From contig NC_044555.1 of assembly GCF_007565055.1 (NCBI RefSeq), forward strand, positions 36,960,611 to 37,024,610: 64,000 nucleotides of DNA, given 5' to 3'. Shown piece by piece: positions 12,330-24,330 of the stretch. The position numbers were made by a program, and so were the translations under genes. The notes below the pieces were generated by a model that saw only the letters and a program-made list of their open reading frames with translations, did not search any database and had not been told where the DNA came from. How positions within the stretch are numbered: position 1 is the stretch's first letter; every line of letters begins with the position of its first letter. The stretch comes from Rhinopithecus roxellana. Taxonomy: Eukaryota > Chordata > Mammalia > Primates > Cercopithecidae.

Positions 12330-14186
12330 CAACAAAAACAAATTCCATGCTCATGAATGGGTAGAATCAATATTGTGAAAAGCGCCATGCTGCCAAAAGC
12401 AATCTACAAATTCAATATAATTCTCATCAAATACCACCCTCATTCTTCACAGAACTAGAAAAAACAATCCTCCAGTTCATATATGAAACCAAAAAAGAGC
12501 TGCATAGCCAAAGCAAGTCTAAACAAAAAGTACAAATCTGGAGGCATAATATTACCTGACTTTAAACTATACTATAAGGCCATAATCACCAAAAAAGCAT
12601 GGTACAGATACAAAAATAGGCACATAGACAAATGGAACAGAATAGAGAACCCAGAAATAAACCCAAATACTTACAGTCAACTGATCTTTGATGAAGCAAA
12701 CAAAAACATAAAGTGGGGAAAGGATACCCTATTCAACAAATGGTGCTGGGATAATGGGCAAGTCACATGTAGAAGAATGAAACTGGATCCTCATCTCTCA
12801 CTTTTTATAAAAATCAACTTAAGATGGAACAAGGACTTAAATCTAAGACATAAAACTATAAAAATTGTGCAAGATAACATTGGAAAAACCCTTCTAGACA
12901 TTGGCTTAGGCAAATACTTCATTACCTAGAACCCAAAAGCAAATGCAACAAAATCAAAGATAAATAGGTGAGATTTAATTAAACTGAAGAGCTTCTGCAC
13001 AGCAAAGGAAACAATCAGCAGAGTAAACAGACAACCGTCAGAGTGGAAGAAAATCTTCGCAATCTATACATCCGACAAAAGACTAACATCCTGAATCTAC
13101 AAGGAACTCAAACAAATTAACAGGGAAAAAAAAAAAAAAAGTGGGCTAAGCACATGAATGGACAATTCTCAAAAGAAGATAAGCAAACGGCCAACAAACA
13201 TGAAAAAAGGTTCAACATCACTAATTATCAAGGAAATGCAAATCAAAACTACAATGCAATACCACCTTACTCCTGCAAGAATTGCCATAATAAAAAAATC
13301 AGGCCAGGCGGGGTGGCTCATGCCTGTAATGCCAGCACTTTGGGAGGCCAAGGTGGGTGGATCATGAATGAGGTCAAGAGATCGACATCCTGGCTAACAT
13401 GGTGAAACCCCGTCTCTACTAAAAATACAAAAATATTAGCCAGGCATTGTGGCGGGCACCTGTACTCCCAACTACTTGGGAGGCTGAGGCAGGAGAATGG
13501 TGTAAACCTGTGAGACAGAGTTTGCAGTGAGTCGAGATCACACCACTGCACTCCATCCTGGGCGATAGAGTGAGATTCCGTCTCAAAAAAAAATAATAAT
13601 AAATAAACAAATAAAAAATAAAAAAATGATAGATGGGGTGGATGTGGTGAAAAGGGAACACTTTTATATGATTGGTGGGAATGTAAACTAGTACAACCAC
13701 TATGGAAAACATTTTGGAGATTCCTTAAAAAAAAAATAAAAGTAGAAATATCATTTGATCCAGCAATCCCACTACTGAATATCTACCCAGAGGAAAATAA
13801 GTGATTATACAAAAAAAAAAAAAAAAAAAAAAAAAAATACTTGCACACGCATGTTTATAGCAGCACAATTTGCAATTTCAAAAATATAAAACCAACCCAA
13901 ATGCCCATCAATCATCAATCAACGAGTGGATAAATAATGTTTTATACCATGGAATACTTCAACGATTAAAAGGAATGATATAATCGCATTTGCAGCAACC
14001 AGGATGGAATTGGAGACCATTATTCTAAGTTAAGTAACTCAGCAATAGAAAACCAAACATCATATTTTCTCACTTAGTGCAAGCACTAAGAAATAACACA
14101 AGAGACATAGTCAGGGGTCAACAGATACATTAAAGTGGAATATGAAAAACAAATCCAAAGAATTCAAAAGAAAAGGTGGAGAGAGA
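12330..14186 (+). mobile_element. L1 fragment: ORF2 C-terminal half and 3' end
   Basis: The plus strand encodes the end of L1 ORF2 with breaks. One open stretch (12483..12929) shows 'SGGIILPDFKLYYKAIITK' and 'LFNKWCWDNGQ', typical of L1 ORF2. It continues as non-translatable ORF2 ('aaatgcccatcaatcatcaa', 'ggaattggagaccattattc'). An Alu is inserted at 13300, and a 27-A run sits at 13811..13837. It is inactive, and more diverged than the L1 at 22.5 kb. Confidence 0.88.
13300..13618 (+). mobile_element. Alu SINE nested in L1
   Basis: Plus-strand dimeric Alu starting 'ggccaggcggggtggctc' with an AT-rich tail (aataataataaataaac). A 9-bp duplication, taaaaaaat, is at 13291..13299 and 13619..13627, within L1 ORF2. 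Confidence 0.93.
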
Positions 14187-14500
14187 GGCCAGTGGTGGTG
14201 GCTCACACCTGTAATTCCAGCATTTTGGGAGGCTGAGGCGGGCTGATTACAAGGTCAGAAGATCAAGACTATCTTGGCTAAAATGGTGAAACCCCGTCTC
14301 TACTGAAAATACAAAAAATTAGCTGGGCATGGTGGCGCGAGCCCGTAGTCCCAGCTACTCGGGAGGCTGAGACAGGAGAATCGCTTGAACCTGGGAGGCA
14401 GAGGTTGCAGTGAGATGAGATCGTGCCACTGCACTCCAGCCTGGGTGACACAGCGAAACTTGTCTCAAAAACAAACGAAGAAACAAAAAAAGCGGGGAGG
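14187..14500 (+). mobile_element. Alu SINE (AluS/Y type)
   Basis: Plus-strand full-length Alu, starting 'ggccagtggtggtggctcac' and ending in an A-rich tail with 'aacaaacgaagaaac'. It lies between two L1 fragments. Confidence 0.93.
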
Positions 14501-14731
14501 GGAGAGAGAAACAGAAAAGAGGAGGGACAAATAGAAAACACCTATTAAAATGGTAGAATTAAATACAATCACATCAATAAATACATGAAAATAAATACTT
14601 ACAGCACAAGTATTATAAGATTTTCAGGTTGGATTAAAAAACAGAATGAACCAGAAAAACAAAGCCCAACTATATCCATCAACAAAAAAGCTGCTTTAGA
14701 TACAAAGACCTAGGTAGGATAAAAGTTAAGA

Positions 14732-14870
14732 AAGCTAGCCAGGTGCAGCGATGCACACCTGTAGTCCCAGCTATTCGGGAGGCTGAGATAGGAGAATCTC
14801 TTGAGCTCTGCAGCTTGAGCCAGCCAGGGCAGCATAAAAAGACCTTGTCTCTAAGAAAAACAACAACAAC
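14732..14870 (+). mobile_element. Monomeric Alu-like element (FLAM/FRAM or AluJ part)
   Basis: A single Alu arm of about 135 bp: 'gccaggtgcagcgatgcac', then 'cctgtagtcccagctattc' and 'gaccttgtctctaag', followed by an A-rich tail. No second arm is present. Confidence 0.75.
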
Positions 14871-15365
14871 AGAAAACAGACATACAAAAAAAGCTAAAAG
14901 ATGGAAAAAGATACACCATGCAAACCAAAAGCAAAAAAGTTGAAATGACTATATTAATATCAGAAGAAGTAGACATCAGAACAAGGAATACAAACAGGGA
15001 TATAGAGTCAAATTTTCTAATTATAAAAGGATCAATTTACCAAGAAGACTTAACAATCATCCATGTATACACACCTTAAAACAGAGCTTTGAAATACATG
15101 AGAAAGAAAAAAAAAAAAAAACCTAATACAACTGGAGAGAGAAAACAAACACTTCTACACAGTACATAGGCCAAAAGGAAATCACAGTTGAATGAAAATA
15201 AAATAAAGCATATCACAATTTGTAAGATGCAACAAAAGCACTGGTTAGAGGGAACATTACATTAAATACTACAAACTAGAACATTTTCACCTTAAGAAAC
15301 TTGCAGAACAGCAAATACAATCAAAGCAAGCAAAAAAAAGAAATCTTTAAAAAAAAAAAAAAAAA

Positions 15366-15536
15366 TCATTAACCAGGCATGGTTGTGTGTGTGTTTAGTC
15401 CTAGCTACACAAGAAGCTGAGGCAAGAAGACCACTTGAGCCCAGGAGTTTGAGGTCACAGTAAACTATGATCGTACCACTACACTCCAGCCTGTGTGACT
15501 GAGCAAGACCATGTCTATCTAAAACAGAACAAAACA
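15366..15536 (+). mobile_element. Partial AluJ
   Basis: Diverged right-arm-like Alu: 'accaggcatggttgtgtg', 'tcctagctacacaagaagc', 'ccacttgagcccaggag', 'actacactccagcctgtg'. The 'cccaggagtttgaggt' variant points to the old AluJ group. Confidence 0.8.
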
Positions 15537-15625
15537 AAAACATAAATCGATAAAATTTAAAACAGAAAAATAGTGAAAAAAATGTGAAATCAAAATCTGG
15601 TTCTTTGAAAGGTCCAAGGTGGGAG

Positions 15626-17380
15626 ATAATGAAAAGGGGCAATACATAACATTATTATACATCATATATAACATTAGTATATATGACATTCACTTGTAAT
15701 AATATTTTTCCTCCTGGTAAAGTAAATCATAGCAAAACTCTCACTAAAATACTATCTAGGAAAAAAAATCAAGAATATCTGCTGTTGCCTCCAGGAAAAA
15801 GATTGCATGATATATTTGAAATGCATGCATGCTGGCCATTTATATTTTATGATTACCTGCTGTTACAAGATAATAAAAAATTTTGCTTTATTTGACAGTT
15901 ATGTCTCAGTAAGCAACAAACCTGAATAGTAATTATTCCGCATTGCTAAACTAGTAGAAACTACTAGTAATAGTAAGGATATTAAATTTGAATAACTAAA
16001 AAAAATAGAATAACTAGTAGATAGAGAAGAGACCTAGCTTGGGGCAATGGAAGCATGATGGAAATCTGATGGTGATAGGTAGTTTAGGTATACGCCAATG
16101 TATATCAGTGAAAGGTTAGTCGAATGTTATTTAACATCATATTGAAAATATAAAATGCTTTATCTATCTTGGTAAAAGGCCTACCCTAAAAATGAGCAAA
16201 CTGAATACATCTTATGTATTAAGCCAATCTGCTAGGAGTCGGCTATGCGAGGCTTAACCTTCTAGTTTGTGAAATCAGAGCAGGCTTTTGCATAAGATAG
16301 GAAAGAGACAAAAAAAAACAAAGAAAAAAAAAAAACAAAAACAATGGAAGAAAAGAAGAAAACAAAAGTGTGTGACCACAGCTATAAACCAAAGTGATTT
16401 TGCAGTTGTTCAATACTAATTAAACACATTAGGCAACCAGCTAAGCCTCCGCAATATTCATAGCCTATAACGGTTTCACACCCTTTCACCTGTCACTTTT
16501 ACCTTTAGAGTGAGCAAGGAGTAGAAATATAGTTTAACAAAAATTGCATGTATAGATTAGGACTCCCTGAACATTGAAATATACTCTTCAAATCCATGTT
16601 GAGTAGTCTCTATGTGTCTTTTATGAAATAAAATTAGAAAAACTTTCTATTTCACTATGGTAAGTAATACAAAGACTTGTTTGAAGGCTAATACAGAAGA
16701 TTCATAATTCAATTACAGACATATTTGGCAGTCATGTCAACTGTGACCAAGGCAGAGCACGTAGTTTTTGTTGCAATACTGACTGCATTCATAAAAAACA
16801 GAAACCAAAAAGAATAGTACTGATTTGGCAGCTATAGGCTTGGTAGGTCATTAGCACTGTATTTGAAAAAAATATACATGAAAAGAAAGTGATTGACACT
16901 TTGCAAATAAAAGTGTAAAAACTAATATTTACTTGCATCATACAGTTCAACTAATAATATTCATTAAGTTCTGCTGGGATTTTCATTTATTGCTACCTTT
17001 CTTTTAACAAATCACTCATTTGTCTACAGATGGCATTTATTCAAAGCGTAATGCACGCTACAGCATCATTCAGGGGAGGATTACAATAGCTTAAGAAAAA
17101 CAACTCTGACAGTCATCCACCCACCTCTGTCATTGTTAAAATCAATGAGGTATATTTACATGCAATGAAGTAATCATCCGGTATATGAAAGTTATAATTA
17201 TGAGATAATGTTAAACTAAAAAACATGCCACTAAAGTGACTTGGATCCTGAAAGCACAATAAATCACATATAACTTTTATTCATATTTAACACATATTCA
17301 GTTATCAGAATAAATAAAAACACTTGTTTTAATGTGCTCAAAGAGAAATATTACACATATAACTTTTTTAAAAAGGGGTA
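15626..17380. other. AT-rich intron, nothing recognised
   Basis: No gene or repeat I can name. There is an A-rich stretch at 16309..16343. Confidence 0.45.
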
Positions 17381-18060
17381 ATCACTTTTTTATTCTTTAT
17401 TTTTATGAACACATAATTGTACACATTTATAGGGTACATGTAATATTTTGATAAAAGCATAGAACAGGAAATGATCAAATTAGGGTATTCGGGTAAAAGT
17501 CACCTCAAATATTTATCATTTCTTTGTGTTAGGAATATTTTAATTCCACTCCTCTAGTTATTTGGGAATCACTTTCTAATTTCCATTCTCAATCCGAGAT
17601 TTTTTTTTTATAAATACACGCCTTCCATTGTTTCTCTTTTTAATTGGATATGCAGAATTTTTATTTCAATTTTCGTTTTTAAATGTTGTGAGTATGTAGT
17701 AGGAGTATGTATTTATGGAGTACATGAGCTGTTTTGATACAGGCATGCAATGTGAAATAATTACGTCATGAAGAATGGGGTATCCATCCCCTCAAGCATT
17801 TATCCTTTGTGATACAAATAATCCAATTACACTCTTCCAGTTTTTTCCAAAATGTACAGTTATTGTTGACTATAGTCATCCTATTGTTCTATCAATTAGT
17901 AGGTCTTATTCTTTCTATTTTTGTGTACTCAGTAACCATTCCCACCTCCTCTGTACTCAGTAACCATTCCCACCTCCTCAGTCACCCCACTACCCTTTTC
18001 AGGGTCTGATAAACATTCTGCTACTTTCTATATCCAGGAATTTTTGCAGACTAAATATTA
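17381..18060 (-). mobile_element. L1 3' UTR-derived sequence (L1PB/L1MA type)
   Basis: Two stretches resemble the 3' end of mid-age primate L1 on the minus strand: 'tgtacacatttatagggtac' with 'atgatcaaattagggtattc' (about 17395..17580), and 'tatttatggagtacatgagc' with 'tgttgactatagtcatcc' (about 17700..18000). Both cover the same part of the UTR, so this is either two copies or an internal duplication. Confidence 0.7.
17924..17979. repeat. Exact 28-bp tandem duplication
   Basis: A 28-bp unit beginning tgtactcagtaaccattccc and ending acctcctc occurs twice head to tail, at 17924..17951 and 17952..17979, without mismatch. It lies inside the L1-derived segment. Confidence 0.95.
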
Positions 18061-19214
18061 ATAGTTTGACCTGAGAAAATACAGACACACAAACACACAC
18101 ACATATACACACAATAGCAAACCTATGACTTCATTAGAATATTTTTATTAGAAATATTTTCTAGTTGTCTACACTGTATCCTCTTAATGCAAATGAATGC
18201 TGACATATTTTGGACTGTTTCAAAATTTTTCGTTTATACAGAGTAAAAGTAAAAATACTATTTTTTAGGAGATATTTTTAACATTCAGGAAAGATAATTG
18301 ATACATTGTAATTGCATTAATGGACTAGAGTTCTCTTTCACATAAAAATTGTATATTACATTCTTTGTTAGTCAATGATGTAAAAGTACATTAATGTCAT
18401 GAAATAAAGGTCCACAATTGTTTGGAAGTTATTTTAAAAGGAGAAAATTATAGGCACACATATGCTCACCCATATATGGTTAACCAGCTCTTCTAGGAAG
18501 TTAAGTGTTTCTCCTGAAAGCAGTAGTGTAACTTAGACAGTAGAGTTCTTTCCTCTGATGAAGTATATCACTCTCTCATCTCAATGAACAGTGAATGAGT
18601 AATGATGAATGCATTATAGAACTTTTCACTCAATACCATCTGCTTCAGAGAAAAAAACAAAAGCTGAAATTGTCTAGGAAAGTTTTAAAAAGTATGATGT
18701 TTCTATCAAAATCCCCACGCTTGCAAAGAAAACCTTCTTTTCTCTCCAAATTAGCATTACTGATTAGAACTGAGAGTCTATACTAAAATAAGTTAAAAAG
18801 TATACACTGTCCTCAGAGATAAATCCTGAGAAGAGAATATAATTGCCTTCTGAAAATGAAATTTTCAATTCATAGGCCAATGGATGTGACTGAGAATAGA
18901 AATTCCATTCTGATTGCTTATGTCATCCTTTGGATAAGAATTGCATCCTAGGACTCAAGATATGAGGTGTTACCGGTGCAGCCATGTTACTCTTGGTTAA
19001 GAATGATTGATTGTCTTGGAAAGCTGTAACACTACAAAATTTTTTTTAAAATTGTGATTCTATGAAGCAGTTTGTGATGTCTTAAATCTATTTCCTCTTG
19101 TTCCATTCACAGTGAAAGTGTATGTGTCAATGTGGTGAAATCTGTAAACAAACATATTTGTGTCAGGATCACATAAGAATTAAAGACAGACATTGGTGGC
19201 ACGTGCACCACTGG
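18061..19214. other. AT-rich intron with a short CA-rich tract
   Basis: A broken (CA)n tract is at 18082..18114. Otherwise I see nothing to annotate. Confidence 0.45.
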
Positions 19215-19385
19215 TTCCATCATGTCCTAATGGTGTAAATTGAACAACCTCCTTAACTTCTTTAAACTTCAGTTTACTGACCATTAAATTTGAGATGTTA
19301 AATTTATCCCATGTGTTTGTTTTGAGAATAAAATGTTAGTGCTTTGAGGACGGTAAGCACATGATTAAAGACCTTGATATTATTA
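19215..19385 (-). repeat. MIR SINE
   Basis: Minus-strand MIR motifs: 'aacaacctccttaacttct', 'aacttcagtttactgacc', 'ttgagaataaaatgttagtg', 'gctttgaggacggtaagcac'. Confidence 0.7.
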
Positions 19386-19507
19386 CTAAACAGTAGTAGT
19401 ACTTAAACATTTAGTTTGACATAGTTTCTACATTTTCCACAATGATTACTGCCTGATCCATTCTACTGAGAAATAAAAATAAAATCTTAAGCCCATAATT
19501 CAATCGA

Positions 19508-20190
19508 ATGACCCCTCCTATTAGCCAAGGGATCCCCAAAGAAACCTTGGAACCTGAGTTTCTGGCCATGACTCAGTGGGAGGGTGTCATTCTTCATTAT
19601 AATCCTTCACTCCCTCACTAACCACCAATAGGCTTTCTTCTCTAAGGATTAAACAGAAACCAACCCTTTCAAGAGACTTGCTGCACTGCTGGTTTTAACC
19701 AAGCACCTGATATTGCTCCCTCTTTTTGCAGTTTTAATAAAACAACAGACTAGCACTTCTTCCTAATAATAGACTGCCAGCTATGGGATGGTTCTGGACA
19801 GTCTACGGAGGATGCACAGTGAGGGTTTTTGTATCATTTACTTCATCTTTTAATGTCAGAGGGCCAAAAACTCCACCCTCATATGCTAACACTACCATTT
19901 TTTGAACATGGATCCCATGGAGAGGCATAAAGCTCAACTGTACATGCACATATTTCTTCTTTCATAAATAATCATGCCTCCTCCTATAGCTTACTGAATA
20001 TGTATATTTGGCCAGTTCATTCAGCACAAATCTCTGTCTTATTCTTCTGACCCTTTAAGTATCTATTTCTGGCTTCTGATTGGAGGCTAGCCTTCCCAGC
20101 CTGTTACAATGGCGACTCTGCAGACTGCAATCCTTTATGGAAATAAAAATCTTCTTTCTAAATTTATGAACCTCATCATTCTTCAGTTGA
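19508..20190 (+). mobile_element. Probable solo LTR of a class I endogenous retrovirus
   Basis: About 680 bp of mixed composition. Its 3' part has LTR architecture: 'ggctagccttcccagcctg', 'ggcgactctgcagactgc', a polyadenylation signal AATAAA at 20142..20147, and a U5-like 'ctttctaaatttatgaacctc'. No internal retroviral genes are adjacent. I cannot name the family, and both ends are approximate. Confidence 0.5.
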
Positions 20191-20544
20191 CATTATCATA
20201 GTATATTGAGAGACTATGAGTTGAGAAGCCATGAATACCTATGCCTAACAGCCCCAATCTATGTTAATAAGACCTTTTTAGAAGTATATGTGAATCAAAT
20301 AATAATATTTGATTCCTTTCAAAGAGAGATACCATTAGAATTTGTTCAGTTCTTGAGAAAATAATATATACATATATGTAGATCTAAAGATTGCCAAATT
20401 CTTTTTAACAGAAATGAAGAATGCCTTTGATGACCTTATCAATAATTTGGAGACAGCTGAGGAAAGTATCAATGACTTGATGTCTATTGACAAAACTTGC
20501 CCATAGAAGGTTTCCAAAATGAAATACAAATAATAAATAAAGAA

Positions 20545-20760
20545 TGAATAGAAAAAATAATCCAGCCAAATGGTGGACTAATGTACAGCTCCCACTTGGA
20601 AGGACAGAACAGCATGTGGAGACTCACATCATAAACTTTTGTTCCAAGAACCAGCACAGGAACATACCAGAACACCAAAAGAATTCACAGACCCTTTGAA
20701 AGAAGCAGCTTGCCACTGCAAATCTTCTTGCTTTATGTGGGCCACAATTTTAGCTCTGTG
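20545..20760 (+). mobile_element. Possible L1 5' UTR fragment
   Basis: Phrases such as 'ccaaatggtggactaatgta', 'tgtggagactcacatcat', 'ttgttccaagaaccagcac' and 'cagaccctttgaaagaagc' resemble the 5' UTR of mid-age primate L1s. No ORF follows. The stretch 20191..20544 holds nothing I recognise. Confidence 0.4.
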
Positions 20761-20969
20761 CTTCACAGAAAACGACACAAATAAAGCAACATAATTAGAT
20801 AAATTATACATGCAGTCAAAACCAAAAAACAAAGCAATTTCTTAGGAGAAATAGACCTATCTTCATCAGAGAACCACCTAACGTACATATGATCATGTAC
20901 ATACGAAGTTTCTAGCTGCCTATCTTAGAATGAATATGCTTACTTTTTTCTCTACCTAAAAATAAATTT

Positions 20970-20973
20970 ACAC

Positions 20974-21008
<35 letters not shown>

Positions 21009-21009
21009 G
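20970..21009. repeat. (CA)n microsatellite
   Basis: About 40 nt of CA units, slightly broken at the left end (cacacatacatacacac). Confidence 0.95.
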
Positions 21010-21570
21010 AGACTGTTTTTTGAAACATAAGAAAATTGTTAATAGGTAATAATTAATTAATAGAAAATAATTATTTTTGCAGTTCCAACAAACAAATCTT
21101 TAAATGAAGGTACTATAGATGCAAGGTTGTGTGAACTCCTATTATGGCAATAAAAGATAAACTTCAAGAGTGTGGGTATGCTGGTTTATAAAAAAAAAAA
21201 AAAGATAAATTATACCATATTTATCTACCTCTATCTATATATCTATATACTATTTTCTTTATTTTAAACATCATGTGTTTATTTTTAGAAATTAAATTGT
21301 CAACAATTAAAGCTCCTTTTGACAGTGTAGCACCTCAGTAGGTTCTGAGACAGACAATTGGGCAGCTACATCATACTTTAAAGTTGCCAGTCCTAGTATC
21401 ACTGTTACAGGTACCAATAGAGTGAGAGCAAAGTCTCAGCTTCTGAAAGGCAAAAATGGAAGAAAACTGCTGCATATAGATGTGTTACAATGAACTATTA
21501 TCCCATGTAAAGAAAGACCTTCAGCTTAAGCAGTTGAAAGTAAAGCAGAATCCTTATTTTGGCAACAGGG
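21010..21570. other. AT-rich intron, nothing recognised
   Basis: AT-rich sequence with a 13-A run near 21191 and 'tctatctatatatctatata' near 21230. No gene or named repeat. Confidence 0.45.
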
Positions 21571-21735
21571 AAATCTCTCTCTCTCTCCCTTTTCTTCCTC
21601 CTCCTTCTCCTCCTCCTCTTCTTCTTCCTCCTCCTCTTCCTCTTCCCCCTCTTCCTCTTCCTCCTCCTTCTCTTCCCCCTCCTCCTCCTCTTACCCCTCC
21701 TCCTCCTCCTCTTCTTCTTCTTTCTTTCTCTCTCA
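21571..21735 (+). repeat. Polypyrimidine (TCC/TTC) tract
   Basis: About 165 nt of only C and T on the plus strand, apart from one A at 21693. It is built of CTC, TTC and CCC blocks. The long reading frames across it on either strand encode only leucine/proline or glycine/arginine runs and are artefacts of composition. Confidence 0.97.
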
Positions 21736-21859
21736 AAATTTTACACCAATAGCATCCCTTGTTTACCTTCAGTTTATCTGATTATACTTCTCTGAAACAA
21801 CATGTCCAATCTCCATTTCCTGTTAACTCTTACCTGTCCTTTAAAAAAAGTGCAACTCT

Positions 21860-22312
21860 GTTTACAAAAGCAAAGACTTGAAACCAACACAAATGCCCAT
21901 CAGTGATAGACTGGATAAAGAAAATGTGGCACTTATACATCACAGAATACTATGCAGCCATAAAAAAAGAATGAGCTCATGTCCTTTGCAGGGTCATAGA
22001 TGAAACTGGAAACCATCATCCTCAGCAAACAGGAACAGAAAACCAAATACTGCATGTTCTCACTCATAAGTGGGAGTTGAACAATGAGAACACATGGACA
22101 CAGGGAGGGGAACATCTCACACAGGGGCCTGTCGGGGGGTTGGTGGGAAAAAAGAGGGAGAGCATTAGGACAATACCTAAGGCATGAGGGGCTTAAATCC
22201 TAGATGATGGATGTATAGGTGCAGCAAACCATCATGGCACATGTATACCTATGTAACAAACCTGCACGTTCAATATATGTATCCCAGGACTTAAAGTAAA
22301 ATAAAAAAAGTA
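21860..22312 (+). mobile_element. 5'-truncated L1, 3' end
   Basis: Plus-strand end of L1 ORF2 plus 3' UTR: 'aatgcccatcagtgatagac', 'actatgcagccataaaaaaag', 'tgcatgttctcactcataag', 'catgtatacctatgtaac', ending in a short A-rich tail. It is more diverged than the L1 170 bp to its right. Confidence 0.9.
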
Positions 22313-22483
22313 CAATAACATAGGTCAGCCAGTTTATTCAACCTGAGGGAAAATAGAACATTAACGTGTATTTATAGCATTGACCTACTCAAACTTTCTC
22401 TGATAGTAATCTCTTGCAATATATTTGGATTTTAAAACAGTTCTTCTTCATATTTTATATTAGCTTTAAAAATGGTGATACAA

Positions 22484-22966
22484 CCAGTTAGAATGGCAAT
22501 CATTAAAAAGTCAGGAAACAACAGGTGTTGGAGAGGATGTGGAGAAACAGGAACACTTTTACACTGTTGGTGGGATTGTAAACTAGTTCAACCATTATGG
22601 AAAACAGTATGGCAATTCCTCAAGGATCTAGAACTGGATGTACCATATGACCCAGCCATCCCACTACTGGGTATATACCCAAAGGATTATAAATTAGTCT
22701 ACTACAAAGACACATGCACACGTATGTTTATTGTGGCACTATTCACAATAGCAAAGACTTGGAATCAACCCAAATGTCCATCTGTGACAGACTGGATTAA
22801 GAAAATGTGGCACATATACACCATGGAATACTATGCAGCCATAAAAAAGGATGAGTTTGTGTCCTTTGTAGGGACATGGATGCAGCTGGAAACCATCATT
22901 CTTAGCAAACTATCACAAGAACAGAAAACCAATCACCGCATGTTCTCACTCATAGATGGGAACTGA
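22484..22966 (+). pseudogene. L1 ORF2 C-terminal remnant
   Basis: The frame remains open to the normal ORF2 stop and includes the cysteine-rich motif CWRGCGETGTLLHCWWDC, followed by the usual C-terminal region ending MFSLIDGN. The endonuclease and reverse transcriptase domains are missing because of 5' truncation, so no active enzyme can be made. Confidence 0.93.
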
Positions 22967-23198
22967 ACAATGAGATCACTTGGACTCGGGAAGGGGAACA
23001 TCACACACTGGGGCCTATCATGGGGAGGGGGGAGGGGGGAGGGATTGCATTGGGAGTTATACCTGATATAAATGATGAATTGATGGGTGCTGACGAGTTG
23101 ATGGGTGCAGCACACCAACATGGCACAAGTATACATATGTAACAAACCTGCACGTTATGCACATGTACCCTAGAACTTAAAGTATAATATAAAAAAAA
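22484..23198 (+). mobile_element. Young 5'-truncated L1 (L1PA, monkey lineage)
   Basis: The last 715 bp of an L1: ORF2 C-terminus, the 3' UTR with its G-rich tract at about 23022..23042, and a 13-A tail. A perfect 16-bp target duplication, aaaaatggtgatacaa, is at 22468..22483 and 23199..23214. The site before the first copy reads TTT/AAAAA, which fits the L1 endonuclease preference. Few mutations separate it from an intact ORF2 end. Confidence 0.96.
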
Positions 23199-23214
23199 AA
23201 AAATGGTGATACAA

Positions 23215-24319
23215 AACAACCAGGAATAGTGAAAACAAGAGATTATTTTAAATGTAATCTGTTGACTTTATTTACTTCCCCAGGATGTACATAGCTTTCA
23301 TTAAATTAAGCCTTTTTCTTAGTGACTGATACCACATGAATATATTTTGCTTCTTACAGTTTGCAGGTTCTTCTTTCCTACCCTCAAGACACAAATTGTT
23401 TCTTTAATAGAAGACCAGTATCCTTTGACGGCATCAAACATCAGTTGGCCCTTTTGAGATCCCCCTCAAGAAAGCAGTCTTTACTACTTACACAAATTCT
23501 CTTATTTTTCCATTTTTTCCTATAATATTTTGGCATTGTTGATTCAAAATATGAGCTTCTAAATTCCTAACATTTCCTGCTATATTTTATAATAATAAAC
23601 ATTATGCTTGAGTTTCTGGATTTACAGCCTTATAAATCCTTTAAGCCAATTAAGCAAAAACTAATGATAATCACAAATTAGATTTTAAAAATATCCTATA
23701 TTTTCCTTTGTATCTTGATGGAAGCTTACTACCTCTCATTAAAGGTATCTTTTCTTTATATCCTTTCTGGTTCTCCCTTTGACACAGGTGCAGCATTAAA
23801 ATCCAGTAACTTGGTACCACAGGGGCAATTCTGCATGAAGAGTACCATTGAAGTACCGATTTCACCTTGAAAATATCACAAGAATATACCTTTTGTTGCT
23901 GTGCAGGTAATTATCAATATTGACAGCACGTCTGCAAGCAAAGCCCCTTCCTGTACGCAATAAGAAAGGTGATTCACTCTATCTCCAGCTAAATACCTGA
24001 ACAGATGCCTACCAGAAAGCAATAGGAGGAGAAGAGATAATTGCATATAATTCCGAAATAAGATTTTCCTTCCTTAATTATGTTTCTTCCTACCAATTTA
24101 CTCAATGACAACGATAAGGGGGAAAACTGAAATGCATAAGAGATACTTCTTTAAAAATAAATTATACTGATGCTACTATAGAAGAGGGGGGCAAGGGAGG
24201 GGGAAACCTTTATTCCCACAGAGACACATTCTTCTAAATTCTGTAAAAGTAATTAAAGCTATTATTATTACATTCATATTTCTAGTTTAATTTTTTTGCC
24301 ACCAGTCTTATGTATAAAT
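23215..24319. other. Intron, nothing recognised
   Basis: Unique-looking sequence. A short G-rich run (gaggggggcaagggaggggg) lies at about 24185..24205. Confidence 0.45.
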
Positions 24320-24330
24320 CTATGCTTATT

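Larger units (their letters stand above)
14530..15625 (+). mobile_element. Old L1M fragment, middle of ORF2
   Basis: Phrases in L1 ORF2 order on the plus strand: 'caaagcccaactatatcc', 'agatacaccatgcaaacc', 'ctatattaatatcagaagaag', 'aggatcaatttaccaagaag', 'gctttgaaatacatgagaaag', 'tctggttctttgaaaggtcc'. It carries earlier ORF2 sequence than the L1 to its left, so the two are separate insertions. It is interrupted by two old Alu pieces. Confidence 0.75.

Noticed and set aside
12483..12929. A 148-codon open frame as a gene
   Set aside because: It is the C-terminal half of L1 ORF2, in a broken element.
21480..21795. Proline/leucine-rich and glycine/arginine-rich open frames
   Set aside because: They are translations of the polypyrimidine tract.
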